Below are positions 45,830-57,246 of a stretch of DNA of 64,000 nucleotides, piece after piece (within the stretch, counting starts at the first letter, position 1; the number at the start of each line of letters is the position of its first letter). Where the stretch lies: positions 115,641-179,640 of the forward strand of contig BCKK01000001.1 in assembly GCA_001600615.1 (NCBI GenBank), read 5' to 3'. Origin of the DNA: Dioszegia crocea. Lineage: Eukaryota; Basidiomycota; Tremellomycetes; Tremellales; Bulleribasidiaceae. A program made the position numbers and the translations under genes. Under the pieces are notes generated by a model, which searched no databases, was not told where the DNA came from, and worked only from the letters and a program-made list of their open reading frames with translations.

Positions 45830-47853
45830 AGGATGAGGTGAATGGCTGGTTACGCTATACGCGAGTGAAGGGGACCCTATGGCTACGGACAGTCGGAGAG
45901 GCGATCTCCCATGCACCCGGTCGAGTCATGTCACGCTGCAACCCTAGTCCCTAGAACAATCGCAGAGGCGACCTCTGCCCCCGACTGGAAATTGACTCTT
46001 ATGCTGTCACATCTACCTATGAGAGTCGAGGAGCAGTGTATCATGACGGCTGCACCTAGGGGTACAGACAATGTACAGATCGTGAAGACCTCCTGAGGCC
46101 TGAGGCCTAGAGCAAGGGATGCGGGGCTCCGGAATGTACCATCCATCTCCCCGAGATCCTGCTCCCGTCCCTCTGAGGCTCTTTGTCTTGTTTATCAACG
46201 CCTGAGCTCCACCTCCTCTTTCACGACCAGGATGGGGATCACCAGGGTTGATTCCGATGGTCAAGCTTCCCAGGCCGTCTGCATTGGATTCTTCTGCGTC
46301 CGAGGAAAGACATGGTAAGCTCGTGCCGATCCGTACAAACTACCTCTGGTTGAACGCTGGACGGATTGACACTAGCTTACAGCTATAGCAAAACATGAAG
46401 GTACACACCGTACATCTCGCCCTTCATGCAGCGGTGAGTTTGACTCTAAATTCCATTAAAAAGGAGGCTTGACTTATCATCTAGAATGTGTGCAAAAGTG
46501 ATTTTTAAACGCGATGACTATCCCGAATCTTCTTCTTCAGCGCCTTCTTGCAAGCTTGCTTGGAAATCAACCTATTGATCGACACGACTGACAAAAAGGG
46601 ATGTCGTTCGAGGCAACCCGTTTGACGTCCTGGAGGTCGAGGCGGATAACAGGCCTATCGGGATAGACGAGTAGCGTCTGGGTAAGTTCACGTCTGGCTA
46701 GCTGTTGGGTCTGGGACGCGCGCTAACATCTCAGTCCTGAGAGTACTGGTGCTGTCTACATCTTGAGACCGCCGATCAACTCGTCTATATCAAAAGTGGT
46801 CAAACCCTGCGCGTGTACCTAATCTCCAGGCGCCACCTTTACCGGATCAGGCTGAGGTCCGCCCCCCCGAACCAAGCATAACTATCGGAAAGCGTCCGCT
46901 TTTCCCGCCGACGCCATGTTTCACTCTAGGCGGGAAGGTGTCTACTCTCGACAAGTTAGCTCTTGAGTATAGCGAAGAGGATGAGGAAAGGGAGCTGCAG
47001 GAGGTATGTCTTTCCATCACACGCTGAACTGACTAAAGCTGATTACAGTAGCATGCGACGTGACATTGACAGATCCATAAGGCGACCTTCTCCCCTCACC
47101 TAGCCACACACTGAGCGCCTTATCGGTGATCTGTACCCTGCAAACCGCCATCCGGATCCGGCTCGAAAAGGTCCCCACACAGTGCAGCGACCCCAAATCC
47201 AGTCTTCACTCTCATCGCCTGGGAGCCTGCTATCGCTCCATCCATCGCTACCTCTCTTTCTCGCCATCATCGGCAGCCCTTCCGCCTCCCTCTCCCTGTT
47301 TCTCTCCGCTCTTTCCTCCAATAACCCTTTCACTTCCACCTTCTTAGCCTCACTCTTCTCTCTCTCATCGTTACCCAACCGATCGGTCCTTGGAAGATGG
47401 AAAGAGTGATTTTAGATGTCGGACATTCTTCCCCCCATTGCATTGTTTGAGGTAAGTCACCATTCTGCTGGTGCACATCTTCAGGATGAACAGCCTGAGC
47501 TTGTTCTGACCATGGTGTAGGAGGAGGGGCAGCGGTAGGAAGGGTACGAAAGCTTGAGTGGTCTTATCTAGGCTTGGTTTGGCTCTTTTGCTCTTAATTC
47601 TTGGTAGGGATAGGCAGATGCGACTTGAGTCAATCCCAGGAGCAGTATCGGATCCCCATACGGCCATCATGTTGCACAGCTACCCACTCGATCCCTCATC
47701 CTCCTTCAAGCTTCATGTATGTAGACCCGGAATGCGGAGCCCCAGGTAAAGCCTCACTTCGGCCTTCGCCGCTCGACTTTCAAATCTGCACCACTACAGA
47801 CTTCAAAATTTCCATCTACATACACTATAGATACGTCTAGCCAGCATACAAAT
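45830..47853. other. Gene-poor 2-kb stretch with gene-like remnants
   Basis: No intact gene could be built. Good splice-like signals occur (donors near 46316, 46434 and 46682; acceptor near 46734), but the frames between them are interrupted by stops. The C/T-rich 47200-47370 stretch gives long open frames without motifs on both strands, as expected for skewed composition. Confidence 0.4.
46490..47111 (+). pseudogene. Possible decayed gene remnant
   Basis: Protein-like pieces appear in sequence: CAKVIFKRDDYPESSSSAP, then after a TGA in the same frame KRDVVRGNPFDVLEVEADN; after a GTAAGT...CTCAG intron, STGAVYILRPPINSSISKVV; then in another frame SITIGKRPLFPPTPCFTLGG and VSTLDKLALEYSEEDEER. 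They need at least two stops and a frame change to join. Family unknown. Could be chance. Confidence 0.25.
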
Positions 47854-49617
47854 ATGGCGACCACACTAGAGACACCCCGGACAGACCTACTGGAGTCCCT
47901 CTCAAAGCATAATGAGAGCTTTACGACTCTACTCTCTCTGATTCCGGCGCAATATTACATTCAGCCAACGCAAGAAGAGGTCAGTCCGCGGTTCAGCTTC
48001 ATCAGCCGAGACATGCAGCAGGGTCATGGGATGAGGAAGGGTAATAGCTGACCTGACAGGCTGACTCGAAATGGATGAAGAACAAAAAGCGGAAAACAGG
48101 TGAAGAGTTGAAGGAGCATAAACGTATTTCTAAAGCTTCAAAGGTGGGTCCCTTTCCGATCTGGTCAAGTGGCTACACTGACTCTCTAGCTCGATCCAGA
48201 GAACAACAAAACTACTGTCGACATCTTATTCCCCTCTGACGGTCCATCAGCCCCCGCCCCTGCCGCTTCAGGCGATGATCAGCCTCATCCAGGATTCGCC
48301 CGGCCCCTCCCTCCCGCCGCTAACATATCCACCCTTCGCACAAAGCTTGCCAATAAGCTAGCGGCCTTCAAGTCGCATAGACAGCCATACCCTAATGAGC
48401 CCGACCAATCTCGGTCCGCTACGGGCAGTAATGGCGTTATGGTGGGAGTGAGAGGTGGGGCGAAGGGGGGAGTAGTCAAGGGAGCTGCGGAAGGGGGTGA
48501 GGGAGGGGATGCAGGACCTAGCAGTCGGGATGCGCTAGAGGAGGAATCAAGGCGGCGAAGGGGGGAAGTGAGGGATAATAGGCGTAGAGAACGGAAAGAG
48601 CAGAGGAGGAAAGAAGAGGGGAGCGGGGGACGGAAGGGGGAGGAGGGGAAGGGTAAGGGGAAACCTGTGCCTAAAGAAGAGAGGAGTGTGCCTACTGCTA
48701 AGGTGAGTCTGGCGTGGTGTTTCTGTGCAGAACTTGGAGTTGAGTCAAGTTGGGGAGGTGGTTGAAGTGGGATATGGGTGGAAGGGATATGACCACCATC
48801 GGTGAGGTGAGAGCTGTGTGGGGAGGCAGGGTGCAGGTCGAGCGGGCTCAGGTTCGGGACTAGCCGGGTCAGAAGCGAGTCTAGCAGGGTCCGACAGTCA
48901 AAGACTACATTATCGCAACTCCAGCTAACACCCTCAGACTCAGCTCCTCGTTCCTGACCGCCCAACCCACACCGACTCACTCTCTTACCCCGCTCTCGCC
49001 CTACCCTCCGGGTCCAAGTCTACTTCCACCACCGACAGGCCCACTTCCACCTTCAAACCACTCTCGAACCCTGCCCAAGCACTCGCCCAGCTCCAAAAGC
49101 ACAATCGGCACATGGACGGTATGGACGATGCGCGTCGGGCCGAAGCTGTCGAAAGTGAGAAATGGGCAAAAGCGCTACATCGAGCCGAGGGTGGGAAAGT
49201 TGCGGATGATGAGAAGGTATTGAAGAAGGCTGTGAAGAGGTTGGAGAAGACCAAAGGAAAGAGTGGGAAAGAATGGTCAGTCTTTTTTGGCAGGGAAATT
49301 GGGCAGAGCTGATGATTAGGGCGGACCGGAAGAGGGATATCCAAAATACTCAAAGTATAGCCATCAAGAAGCGGAATGATAATATTGCGTCAAAACTTCA
49401 GGCTAGGAAAGATAAGAAGATGGGCGTTAAGAAGAAGGATGCGCCCAAGGGGTCTACGGGCAAGAAGGGGACGGGGAAGGGTTATCAGGGGAAGAATAGG
49501 GATCCGGATGGAGGTGGGGCAGGCGCCGGGTTGGGCATAACGGGGAATAAGAGTAAGGGTGGGGCTGGTGGAGGAAAGAAGGGGAGACCTGGGTTTGAAG
49601 GTAAGGGGAAGAAGTAG
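47854..49617 (+). CDS. RRP14: Ribosome biogenesis protein Rrp14 (SURF6 family)
   Basis: Seen: five exons (47854-47979, 48060-48143, 48190-48702, 48938-49275, 49320-49617), 452 aa. The N-terminal domain LLESLSKHNESFTTLLSLIP then AQYYIQ is the Rrp14-N signature. A KWMKNKKRK segment follows, then a long Glu/Arg/Lys-rich low-complexity region, and the SURF6 C-terminal domain: KWAKALHRAEGGKVADDEK, VLKKAVKRLEKTKGKS, KKRNDNIASKLQARKDKK and the family end GRPGFEGKGKK. Known: a nucleolar factor for pre-rRNA processing and both subunits. Intron 1 uses GTCAGT as donor. Running C-terminal of the family core is only basic low complexity. Close to RRP43 (2 kb away, same strand), another RNA-processing gene. 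Confidence 0.9.
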
Positions 49618-49890
49618 GGTTGAGGTTGAGATGAGAGAGGGATATGGGGCTTCAGGTGTAATGAGGCGATCAGGACGGGACGGGGACATTTGAAAGTTCC
49701 TGGTGAGCGTTGCTTAACCGAGATGTACATCTTATCTGATACCTGGGGCTGCATCGCTAGCTACCTTTGACCCAAATATTATCACTGAAGTCAAGGTGGA
49801 AAGGCGTGGAATATTGGCTGGAGAGTCAACGACAGCTTCCGACCTCTGACCAGATCACTTACCTTCTCATTCGCTAACTCTCACTCTGAC

Positions 49891-51118
49891 CTAATCTTTC
49901 CACCATTTGTTATAAGCTAGGTATGCCCCTCCAGCCACTACCGCAGTGGCGCACAAGCTGGTACCAACGGTGAATGCTGTGGATTGGGTTGACCGGCTCG
50001 GTGCTCGATCTTTAGATGGCGGTTTGGATTCGGACAGATCGTTGGTTGGAGCGAGTGAAGATTTGGGAAGAAGGGAGGTGCCGGGTAGAGAGGATTCAGA
50101 GGCCGGTCTGAACACTGACGAACCGTCGGTCGGAGAGAATGATGGTTTTGACGCAAGCGAGGAATCAAGTCGAGAGGACGCATCAGAGCGGAAGCCTGTA
50201 GACCCCGGTCGAGAGTCAGTCTGAAAAGTCGAAGACTGATTCATCGCGGAGTTGCTAGCCTACATGGGGTCAGCTGTGAATCCTTCTTGTGAGTGCAGAA
50301 AACAATTAGCTTACCCTAGACGTCTCGGCCGTCAGCCTGGCGGTGCGCTCAGCCAAAACCGATTTCAAGCGGATGTCGAGCTCTTGCAGAGTGTTCAATG
50401 TCTTCGTTTGAGTCTGGACGCACCGCGCGACGTCATGGTCATCATATACACTCTTCCAACTAGCCATACAGGCAGGGTAGCGTCTGCGTAGATGAGCAGT
50501 TTTTGGTCGTTCTAATCCCTGCAACACCGCACTCTTGATACGGTCGGTTCTCGTATCGCTGTGGGTTTCCATCATTTTCCGATCAATCATGTAGAGTCCG
50601 AGAGCCATATCACTCGCTGCTTCATCTTGATTACCTGGACGAAGCCTATTGTAGACATCTTGACGTTCGGCCTTTGAGAATTCGCTCCGATACTTTGTGT
50701 ACGTATCTTTGACTTCTTTGGCCCAAGCTGAATCCCCTCCTGCAGCACTCTTGAAGGTGTCAAAGATATCGGAAAATCGCGTGTCGATCAGGGACCGGTT
50801 AGTTTTGTATGTATCTAGTTTGGCCTGCCTTGCCTGATCAGCCCGCCTCGACTCCTCCCGGATCCGCGCCACCGCTTCGGAGTGCCGCTGTGATACAGTA
50901 CGCTGCTCAGTATCGGTACCGACCGACCGATCCGAGTTCGTCCCCGATAGATGATCTGTTTGTAGAGGCGTGCTGCGTGATTCAAAAGTCGAATCCGTTC
51001 GGGAAACGTCGGCAGATGAGTCAGGCCGACTGGATTTCGCGGAGTAGCTCCGTATTGTGGCGTCCTCTGTATCGATAGCTACGTAGGAGTCCGTGGTCCC
51101 ACTGCGATTGGTGCTCAT
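49891..51118 (-). CDS. Tail-anchored protein A, unknown function
   Basis: Seen: two exons (51118-50315, 50259-49891), 390 aa. A Ser/Thr-rich N-terminus is followed by a charged helical central domain (RHSEAVARIREESRRADQAR, SLIDTRFSDIFDTFKSA, ASDMALGLYMIDRKMMETHS, TKTLNTLQELDIRLKSVLAE). A disordered Ser/Pro segment follows, then one hydrophobic stretch close to the end: SLCATAVVAGGAYLAY then NKWWKD. No signal peptide, so a C-tail anchor inserted by the GET-type route is inferred. Ends like protein C (YLAYxxW). First of three genes of this layout on the minus strand within 8.1 kb. Family not recognised. Confidence 0.75.
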
Positions 51119-51612
51119 GAATGATGTCGAGGCTGTGTTTGTAAGTGTGGGTAGTTGAGTGAGAGTGTGAGGCGAATGGAGAGTGTTGAAGGTACAGGTG
51201 TAATGTGTACTGCAAGAGCTGAAGCGTGATTAAGTTGATCGATGAGAGGGAGGGGCCTTGATTGTGGGTTGTTGATTGGGATAGATGGACGAAAGAGAGA
51301 GGCCCTCGACCTCAGGTACGTACGCTGTACGCAGCAGGTGGTCTTGATGCCATGCTATCCAATGTTTGACCTCATCCTTTGACTGTCAGTCATGAAACGA
51401 GTTTCCGCACACGGGAGAAACGCTTCGCAGCTGAGGTGCAACACTGCAAACTGAAGAATGACGGAGTCAGTGTTGATGTGAATACAAGGCAGCTCTGCTC
51501 GGGAATCGCGATAGTAGAGCAAACGTCACGTCGATCGGAATCGCGGAAAGGTACTGCGGACATAAATGGCGTAAGCATGTGAGATCTGGATGCATTATTC
51601 AGACCTACATCC
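51119..51612. other. Spacer between tail-anchored genes A and B
   Basis: No supported coding frame. Contains the promoter of gene A (minus strand) and the 3' end of gene B. Confidence 0.35.
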
Positions 51613-53551
51613 TCAAATCAGCTCCTTGTTTCGTAGAGTCGTCAACACTCCATAAGTCGCTAATCCCGCTCCGACCATCAGCGTCGAGGCAGCCAGGGCA
51701 CCCGCGGAGATCTCGACCCAGTCTCTCTGGCGATTTGAGGATCGATCAGCTGTGTTGGCAGCCCGAGCCTTCCGATTGCCCTCGGGATTCTGTCTGGGGC
51801 GTCGGCTGAAGACTTGAGATCTGTTGTTTGTATCGTGATTGGAATCCCCAGCGACCCGGCTGCCCTCTTCATCCTCCCGAGAGCCCGTTCCATCATCGGT
51901 CCCCCCAGTCGATGCCTCCGACATAACACCCCGGTACGCCACGAACCCATCGACATGACCGCCCGCACGGGAACCCCTCGATTCGGCTCTTTCTCCCGCC
52001 CGGGATGACTCCCTAGCTCGTCGCTGTCTCCTTTTTCTCCGCCGAGTTTTGGTCGGTTGACGTGGTGGTTTCTGCACGCCATTCGCTCCTGATCCTGGAT
52101 GTAGGGCAGCAGCTGGCGCTTCGAGGATTTCGGCAGAGTATGTCGAGCTTGCGTATTCCGAAGGAGGGGGTTGAGGGTGTGTCTCGCCGATTTCGAGTTC
52201 TACACATAAGTATGCATACATGTTTCGCAGTACCGGAAAGAAACTTACCGGGATCATGGTGTGATTCGGGAAATGTCGACTCCCTCTCTCTTTCGGACTT
52301 GGCTCGATTCGCAATCCGAGGTTTTCTGCCGCTGGCCTTCTTTGGTTTACGAATGGCCCCGCGTCCGGTCAGAAGCCTTCTCTTGGATTTCCAGCCGCTC
52401 GACTTCCCACCATCCGAAGGAGTTCCAGTAGCTGGCGTCTCGAAATTTTCGGCGGAGTATACCGAGCTTGAATCCGAGGATGGGGGTAGAGGGGGTATGT
52501 CGCGGCTGTCAAGTTCTGGACATGAGCATTTTATAGTTTGCAGTATCAGAGAGAAACTCACCGAGATCAATGCTGGGTTCGGAAGCCGTCGACTCCGGCC
52601 TTTCCCTTGAACTTCCTCGATTGGCTACCGGAGATCTCCCCGGACAACGTGCCCGTCTACGGAAAGCCCCCCATCTGGTCAATGGCGTATTGATTGGCGA
52701 AGCCGCCTCGTTGGATAGTTCAGAAATGGACGGCGAGTCCGCTTCCACGCCGATCTCCGCGTCAGGCGACGTAACAAGCCAGTCGGACATAGCGGAAACT
52801 TCGCTGTATTCTGACGCTGCCAAGTGAGCATTTATCCATCCCTCGCTGATGAGCACTTACGACTTTGTTGTTCGCCGTTGCCATAGAGGGGTCCCCACTC
52901 AGGCCCCAGCTCGGCCTTCTGCTGAGATCTTTCCCAGACTTCCGAAGCATCCGGACGAAGAATGCCCTTCAAGAGACCGGCGGTGGTGCTCAAACTCTCT
53001 CGGATGGCGTGGTCCCACACCACATCCAACTCCTTCGAGCCCAAGCCCGTCAATGTCCGGTTGTAACTGGAGTTCTGGACTGAGGGGGGGATGTCATGGT
53101 TCGCAAGGAGAGGGTCATTGTTGAGCCAAAGTTGATCGTACTTCCAGATGATGTCCGCTTGCTTTCTGTACTCATCTTCGGTATTGGGGCGTGGTGAGCA
53201 AGTCGAGGCGATTTCCTCCATCATCTTTGACAGCAACAGCGCCAATCGACGCTGATCCGCGTTGTCGCCCCATGCGTGAGTATCGTTGCTTGAATCCTGA
53301 CGTTCGCCCAAGTGTCGAAACGTATTCACCGTTTCCTGACCGTAGGCATTTCTGAGAGCGATGATGGTGTCTGCACGATTCTTTGAGAACGTAGCGTTGA
53401 TATCACGGTATGATGCTGGAAGCGCGAAGCTATCTAGCGGTGTCGATCGATCTGATTTGTGGGTGTTGGGGCGCACAAAGGCCGGTGGCTCTTCGACTTC
53501 GCATATGCTGTCAAGTGTTTCAGACCATTGATGGGGTATGTATCGGCGCAT
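51613..53551 (-). CDS. Tail-anchored protein B with repeated exon module, unknown function
   Basis: Seen: four exons (53551-52861, 52816-52562, 52515-52249, 52199-51613), 599 aa. The first exon codes a helical domain (ADTIIALRNAYGQETVNTFR, RRLALLLSKMMEEIASTC, ELDVVWDHAIRESLSTTAGL). Exons 2-4 are related: exons 3 and 4 begin ELDSRDIPPLPPSS / ELEIGETHPQPPPS and share YSAE and E-x-P-A; exons 2 and 3 end with similar GRxPxANR...RE..ST blocks. All three introns have phase 1, and introns 2 and 3 are themselves similar. The C-terminus has one hydrophobic anchor (AGALAASTLMVGAGLATYGV then LTTLRNKELI). Function unknown. A GTG lies five codons upstream, but ATG 53551 is the start. Confidence 0.75.
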
Positions 53552-54111
53552 TTTTGTTATGACCACGCGTGGTGCAGCTGATTGGGTGGGTCAGATGGGC
53601 TTGAGAGCGATGAGGTGCTTCAGATATGGCGTCAGATACTGATACGCGTCAGTTTAGGTCACATCGCCGTGAATGTCATTGGCGGAAGCAAGCTTACGTT
53701 GTGAGTATTTTTAGCGGGCGGGATGAGAGGTAGATTCAAGATAGTTGGGGATATATGGAAAGGTCGACAAGCACAGCATAGCTTGGTAAAGTGCATCCCC
53801 CTCGACGCAGTCCGACGCGTGAGAGATGTAGTATCCCTTCATAACCCCGCAGAGCCCCTTCCGACCATTTTTGGTATCGAGCACAGCATTCAGGCCGCTG
53901 GAATCTCGCTTGCACGATACACGAGCCGCCGTCTAGGCGACCCAAGACTGGCATTGTAGGTGAGATGTATGATCGATGTCAAACCCTCAAAGGCGAAGCT
54001 TTATGGGTGGACGCGTTAAGTCATGTTGATGACGTCAACTTGCCCACCCAAACAAAAGTCAACAATTTCCCAACTGTATGACTCGCATCTACACCATACC
54101 CTATATTCAGC
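53552..54111. other. Divergent promoter region of gene B and the next gene
   Basis: ACGCGT occurs at 53644-53649, 53815-53820 and 54011-54016. No supported coding frame. Confidence 0.35.
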
Positions 54112-55269
54112 ATGTCATCCGTGGGTATGCAGTCATCAGACGAGGAAGAGGAGGAAGAGGAAGAAGAGATGTCGGCAGACGAGTATGAACAGAACAGGCA
54201 AAATACCATTCGGTCAGTCCAGCCTTCTCGACGGTGGAGGAAACCGTAGGTAGGGGCTGACATAATGGTAGATCCAATGCGGATCTCATGGCTTCTCTGG
54301 GATTGACACCCATACCCAAGAAACCTCAGTTGTCGTCTGAAGAGATACGAGCGCGGAAAGAAGCCAAGATTCGGGCTGCGGCGTTGAAGCGGGCTGTGGA
54401 ACCTACGAGGCGGTCTGGACGGGTTGCTGCAAAAGTTGGGGAGGCCAAGTGAGTTACCTTCATCTCGCTGAGGCTCGAAATTGGGCTCGACTGGTCATCG
54501 ATGTGGAACCTAGCTGACTTGCCAGACCGGAACAAGCTGGAAGTTCATCACCTGCACCATCTCGTCCGAAGGTTCCTAAGCAGAAACCACCAAAAATACC
54601 TGCTGGCCCCGACTATCCCACAGATGGACCCATACCGAATCAGCCCGAACCGACGAGAGAACCAAATGGGAGGCTGGTGTTTGAATATCCATGGAAGGGA
54701 ATCTTCAACCCGAATGTAACGCCGGAGGAGATGTTTACGGGAGGTGCATTTGGAGGTGCCTTCTTTTGGTGAGTTGCCCTTCCGGCGCATTGCTGACCAA
54801 CAGCAACACCTACTCCAAGATCCTCAATCAGCCATTGACCGCTTCCGACGATATAGCATCTCTCCCTTTCAAACTCCCCGAAGAACTCGTCGATACCCAT
54901 CTCTGCCGACCTGAACCTGATGGTAAGGTCAACCGGTTTGGCGTGCGCGCCGGACAATCTCTGCAAGATTGGGAGAATGCAGGTTGGATCTGGCCAGATG
55001 ATCCGAGAGGATGGGCGCAGTGGTATACCCGGTTCTACGCTGGTCGGCGGTCGGCGGATGATAAGCGCCAAATCACACGATGGGCGAAAGTTGCTGGACC
55101 GACTGGACGATTCAAGACTGCTTTGATTAAGCAGGTGGTGAGGGCGGGAGGCAAAATTGCGATTGACGAGGAGGACGTGGGGAGGACGGTGAGGCAGACA
55201 TTGTGGCAGTGGGGATATCAGTTGACGGAGGATGAGTGGAATAAGGTGATGAAGGGTGCGAAGGAATGA
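54112..55269 (+). CDS. Conserved fungal protein of unknown function
   Basis: Seen: four exons (54112-54212, 54272-54448, 54526-54768, 54804-55269), 328 aa. An acidic Glu run near the N-terminus is followed by a basic segment (KKPQLSSEEIRARKEAKIRA, EPTRRSGRVAAKVG) and a Pro-rich linker. The C-terminal domain looks globular and conserved: FNPNVTPEEMFTGGAFGGAF, LVDTHLCRPEPDGKVNRFGV, GWIWPDDPRGWAQWYTRFYA, RQITRWAKVAGPTGRFKTAL. I have seen this W-rich block as an uncharacterised fungal family (memory, not a search). Nuclear location is inferred from the acidic and basic tracts. Confidence 0.82.
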
Positions 55270-55357
55270 AAATGTAGAGTAGTAAGCCTAACGATTGTTG
55301 TACATGTTCCGATATATAATACGACACATACTCATATATACAATACCCGAGCTAAGG

Positions 55358-56769
55358 CTATCTCATTCCTTGTCCATATACAGTGCCCATGCCCATCACA
55401 TTCCCATTCATCATCCCCATCCCTTGCTGTCCCTGCCAATTGCCGTTTGGACTCCCCTGCATCATTCCCTGTCCCGGACTTCCTTGTCCGTACATCTGTC
55501 CCATCCCATTCGGCGACATGCCCAGCATCTGACCACCATACTGCTGCTGCTGCTGCGGCGGCACAGGCAAGAATGACTGTTGTTGATACCCCATCGACTG
55601 CTGCGGTTGCTGGAATGCCATCTGTGGCTGTAATTGCTGGTTGTACGAGCTCGAGCCGAAGGACATTGGTTGTTGCTGGGAATTCTGGCCGAAGGATGAA
55701 GATTGTTGGGGATTTTGGAATTGATAGGGCTGAGATGAGGGTTGGTATTGCTGAGGTTGGAATGATTGTTGAGTTGGGAAAGGGTTTTGGTATGGTGATG
55801 TCGATCCAATAAAGCTCGCGCCATTCCCCCAACTCCCACCTTGCCCCTGCGCCTGCATTTGAGCCTGATATCCCTGTCCCCCGCTATACCCCGACATCTG
55901 CAGCGGCACAGTCGCGCTCACTCCCTCTCCCATATCAATCAAACTCCCTCCTGTAGATTGTGGTGTATTGCCCCTAGTAGGCGTAGGCCGCTGTCGTGGT
56001 GGCTGACTGGGCCCCGAATGCTGGATCGGTATAGCCGCCACCGGTGCTCCTTTCGGCAGACCAGGTAAATCCTTCTCTTTCCCAATGAGCACATCGTTCA
56101 ATTCGGGATTACGCGAATTGGGATTTGTCCACGATGTGGATCGCACTATTCCGCCTGTCCCTACTCCTGGCCTGAGTTCTGGCTTGCCCGCAGCTACTCT
56201 GGCCCGGTTCATGCTATTCGGTACAACCATCGCTGAGCCCTGTGCGCCCGCTTTGAAAGCCCCTTGCTCATATTTCCTCCGAATGAACTTTTCGAGATCG
56301 CCATCTCGGTCGTCCGAGCCTGAGGAGGAAGTGGGGGGAGGGTTACGCCGTTCGTCGGGATTGTAAATGAGGTTGGAGGCGGTGTTGCCTAGGGAGCGCA
56401 TGGTGGCTAGTTGGTCGCGCGACCAGGTGTCAAGAGTGACGGATTTGCTATAGAATCAGCGTGGTCTCGTATTGAGCATACCGGGCCGAGAGAGATTAGT
56501 TGCTCAACTCACACTCTGGACTTATGAGTGCCTAGCTTTCGGTGCACACTTGCACATCCTACGCAAAGGAATATTCCCAGGTTGACTGAAGCCCATCGAG
56601 GGGCCGCAGCTCGACAGTCTGCGCATTTGTCTGAGAGTCAGCACACTTCTTATGAGCTGGTCTGAGATGATATGGTTCCATGGAGAACCCGAGCGATAAT
56701 GAGGACAGTCTCACCATTCCCAGGCAACTTCAGGATATCCTCCAACATCCGCTCGGACCGTTTGTCCAT
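55358..56769 (-). CDS. ArfGAP (Age2/SMAP-like)
   Basis: Seen: three exons (56769-56715, 56630-56513, 56447-55358), 420 aa. [18 protein letters not shown] leads into the zinc finger [20 protein letters not shown] then [20 protein letters not shown] (C-x2-C-x16-C-x2-C) with the catalytic arginine in [26 protein letters not shown] follows. The C-terminal half is Gln/Met/Gly-rich low complexity. Known: ArfGAPs stimulate GTP hydrolysis on Arf in vesicle formation; the N-terminal finger with a Gln-rich tail fits Age2/SMAP. It starts at the ATG of MDKRSERM; the frame stays open upstream but has no ATG. Its 3' end is convergent with the unknown gene, 88 bp apart. Confidence 0.9.
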
Positions 56770-57246
56770 TTCAGCAATCGCCAATTGGGATCGATTGGGG
56801 GATTCCTCCTTAGGGGTGTCGATGAGGAGCTACCGTTGAGAGATATAGGGAAATGAAGAGGTCCGACAGATAGATGGATGAGAGATAGATGCCACCTATA
56901 GCTTGATGTGAAGAGAGAGGGGAGATCAAACGCGTCTCCCAGGCACGGAGGCTTTGACTTTTGGAGCTAGTCGGCCCCTTACGTTTCAGATTTGGTGAGT
57001 GTGGCAGTTGGGGTGTGGCACCTGGCCTAGGAAGGGATGATCTTATGGGTGTAGGAGAAGTGATTGATGTCTAGTAGATACATATATACAAGAAGGAATC
57101 TGTGGGATCTACACATCCAAAGGCCTTCCGTCAAAGCAGGTCTAACCCCCTTTCACCATCTTCCCCTGACACCCTTCCGCGGCTGCTTGTCCCTCGCCAT
57201 CGCCGATCGGATCCTCTCAACGTAGCCCTCCGCCTACACTTCAGGC
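56770..57246. other. Spacer between ArfGAP start and tail-anchored gene C
   Basis: Contains the ArfGAP upstream region with ACGCGT at 56930-56935. No supported coding frame. Confidence 0.35.

Noticed and set aside
48285..48980. 231-codon minus-strand frame over RRP14
   Set aside because: Antisense shadow of the Glu/Arg-rich RRP14 exon; Ser/Leu/Pro composition is what reverse reading produces.
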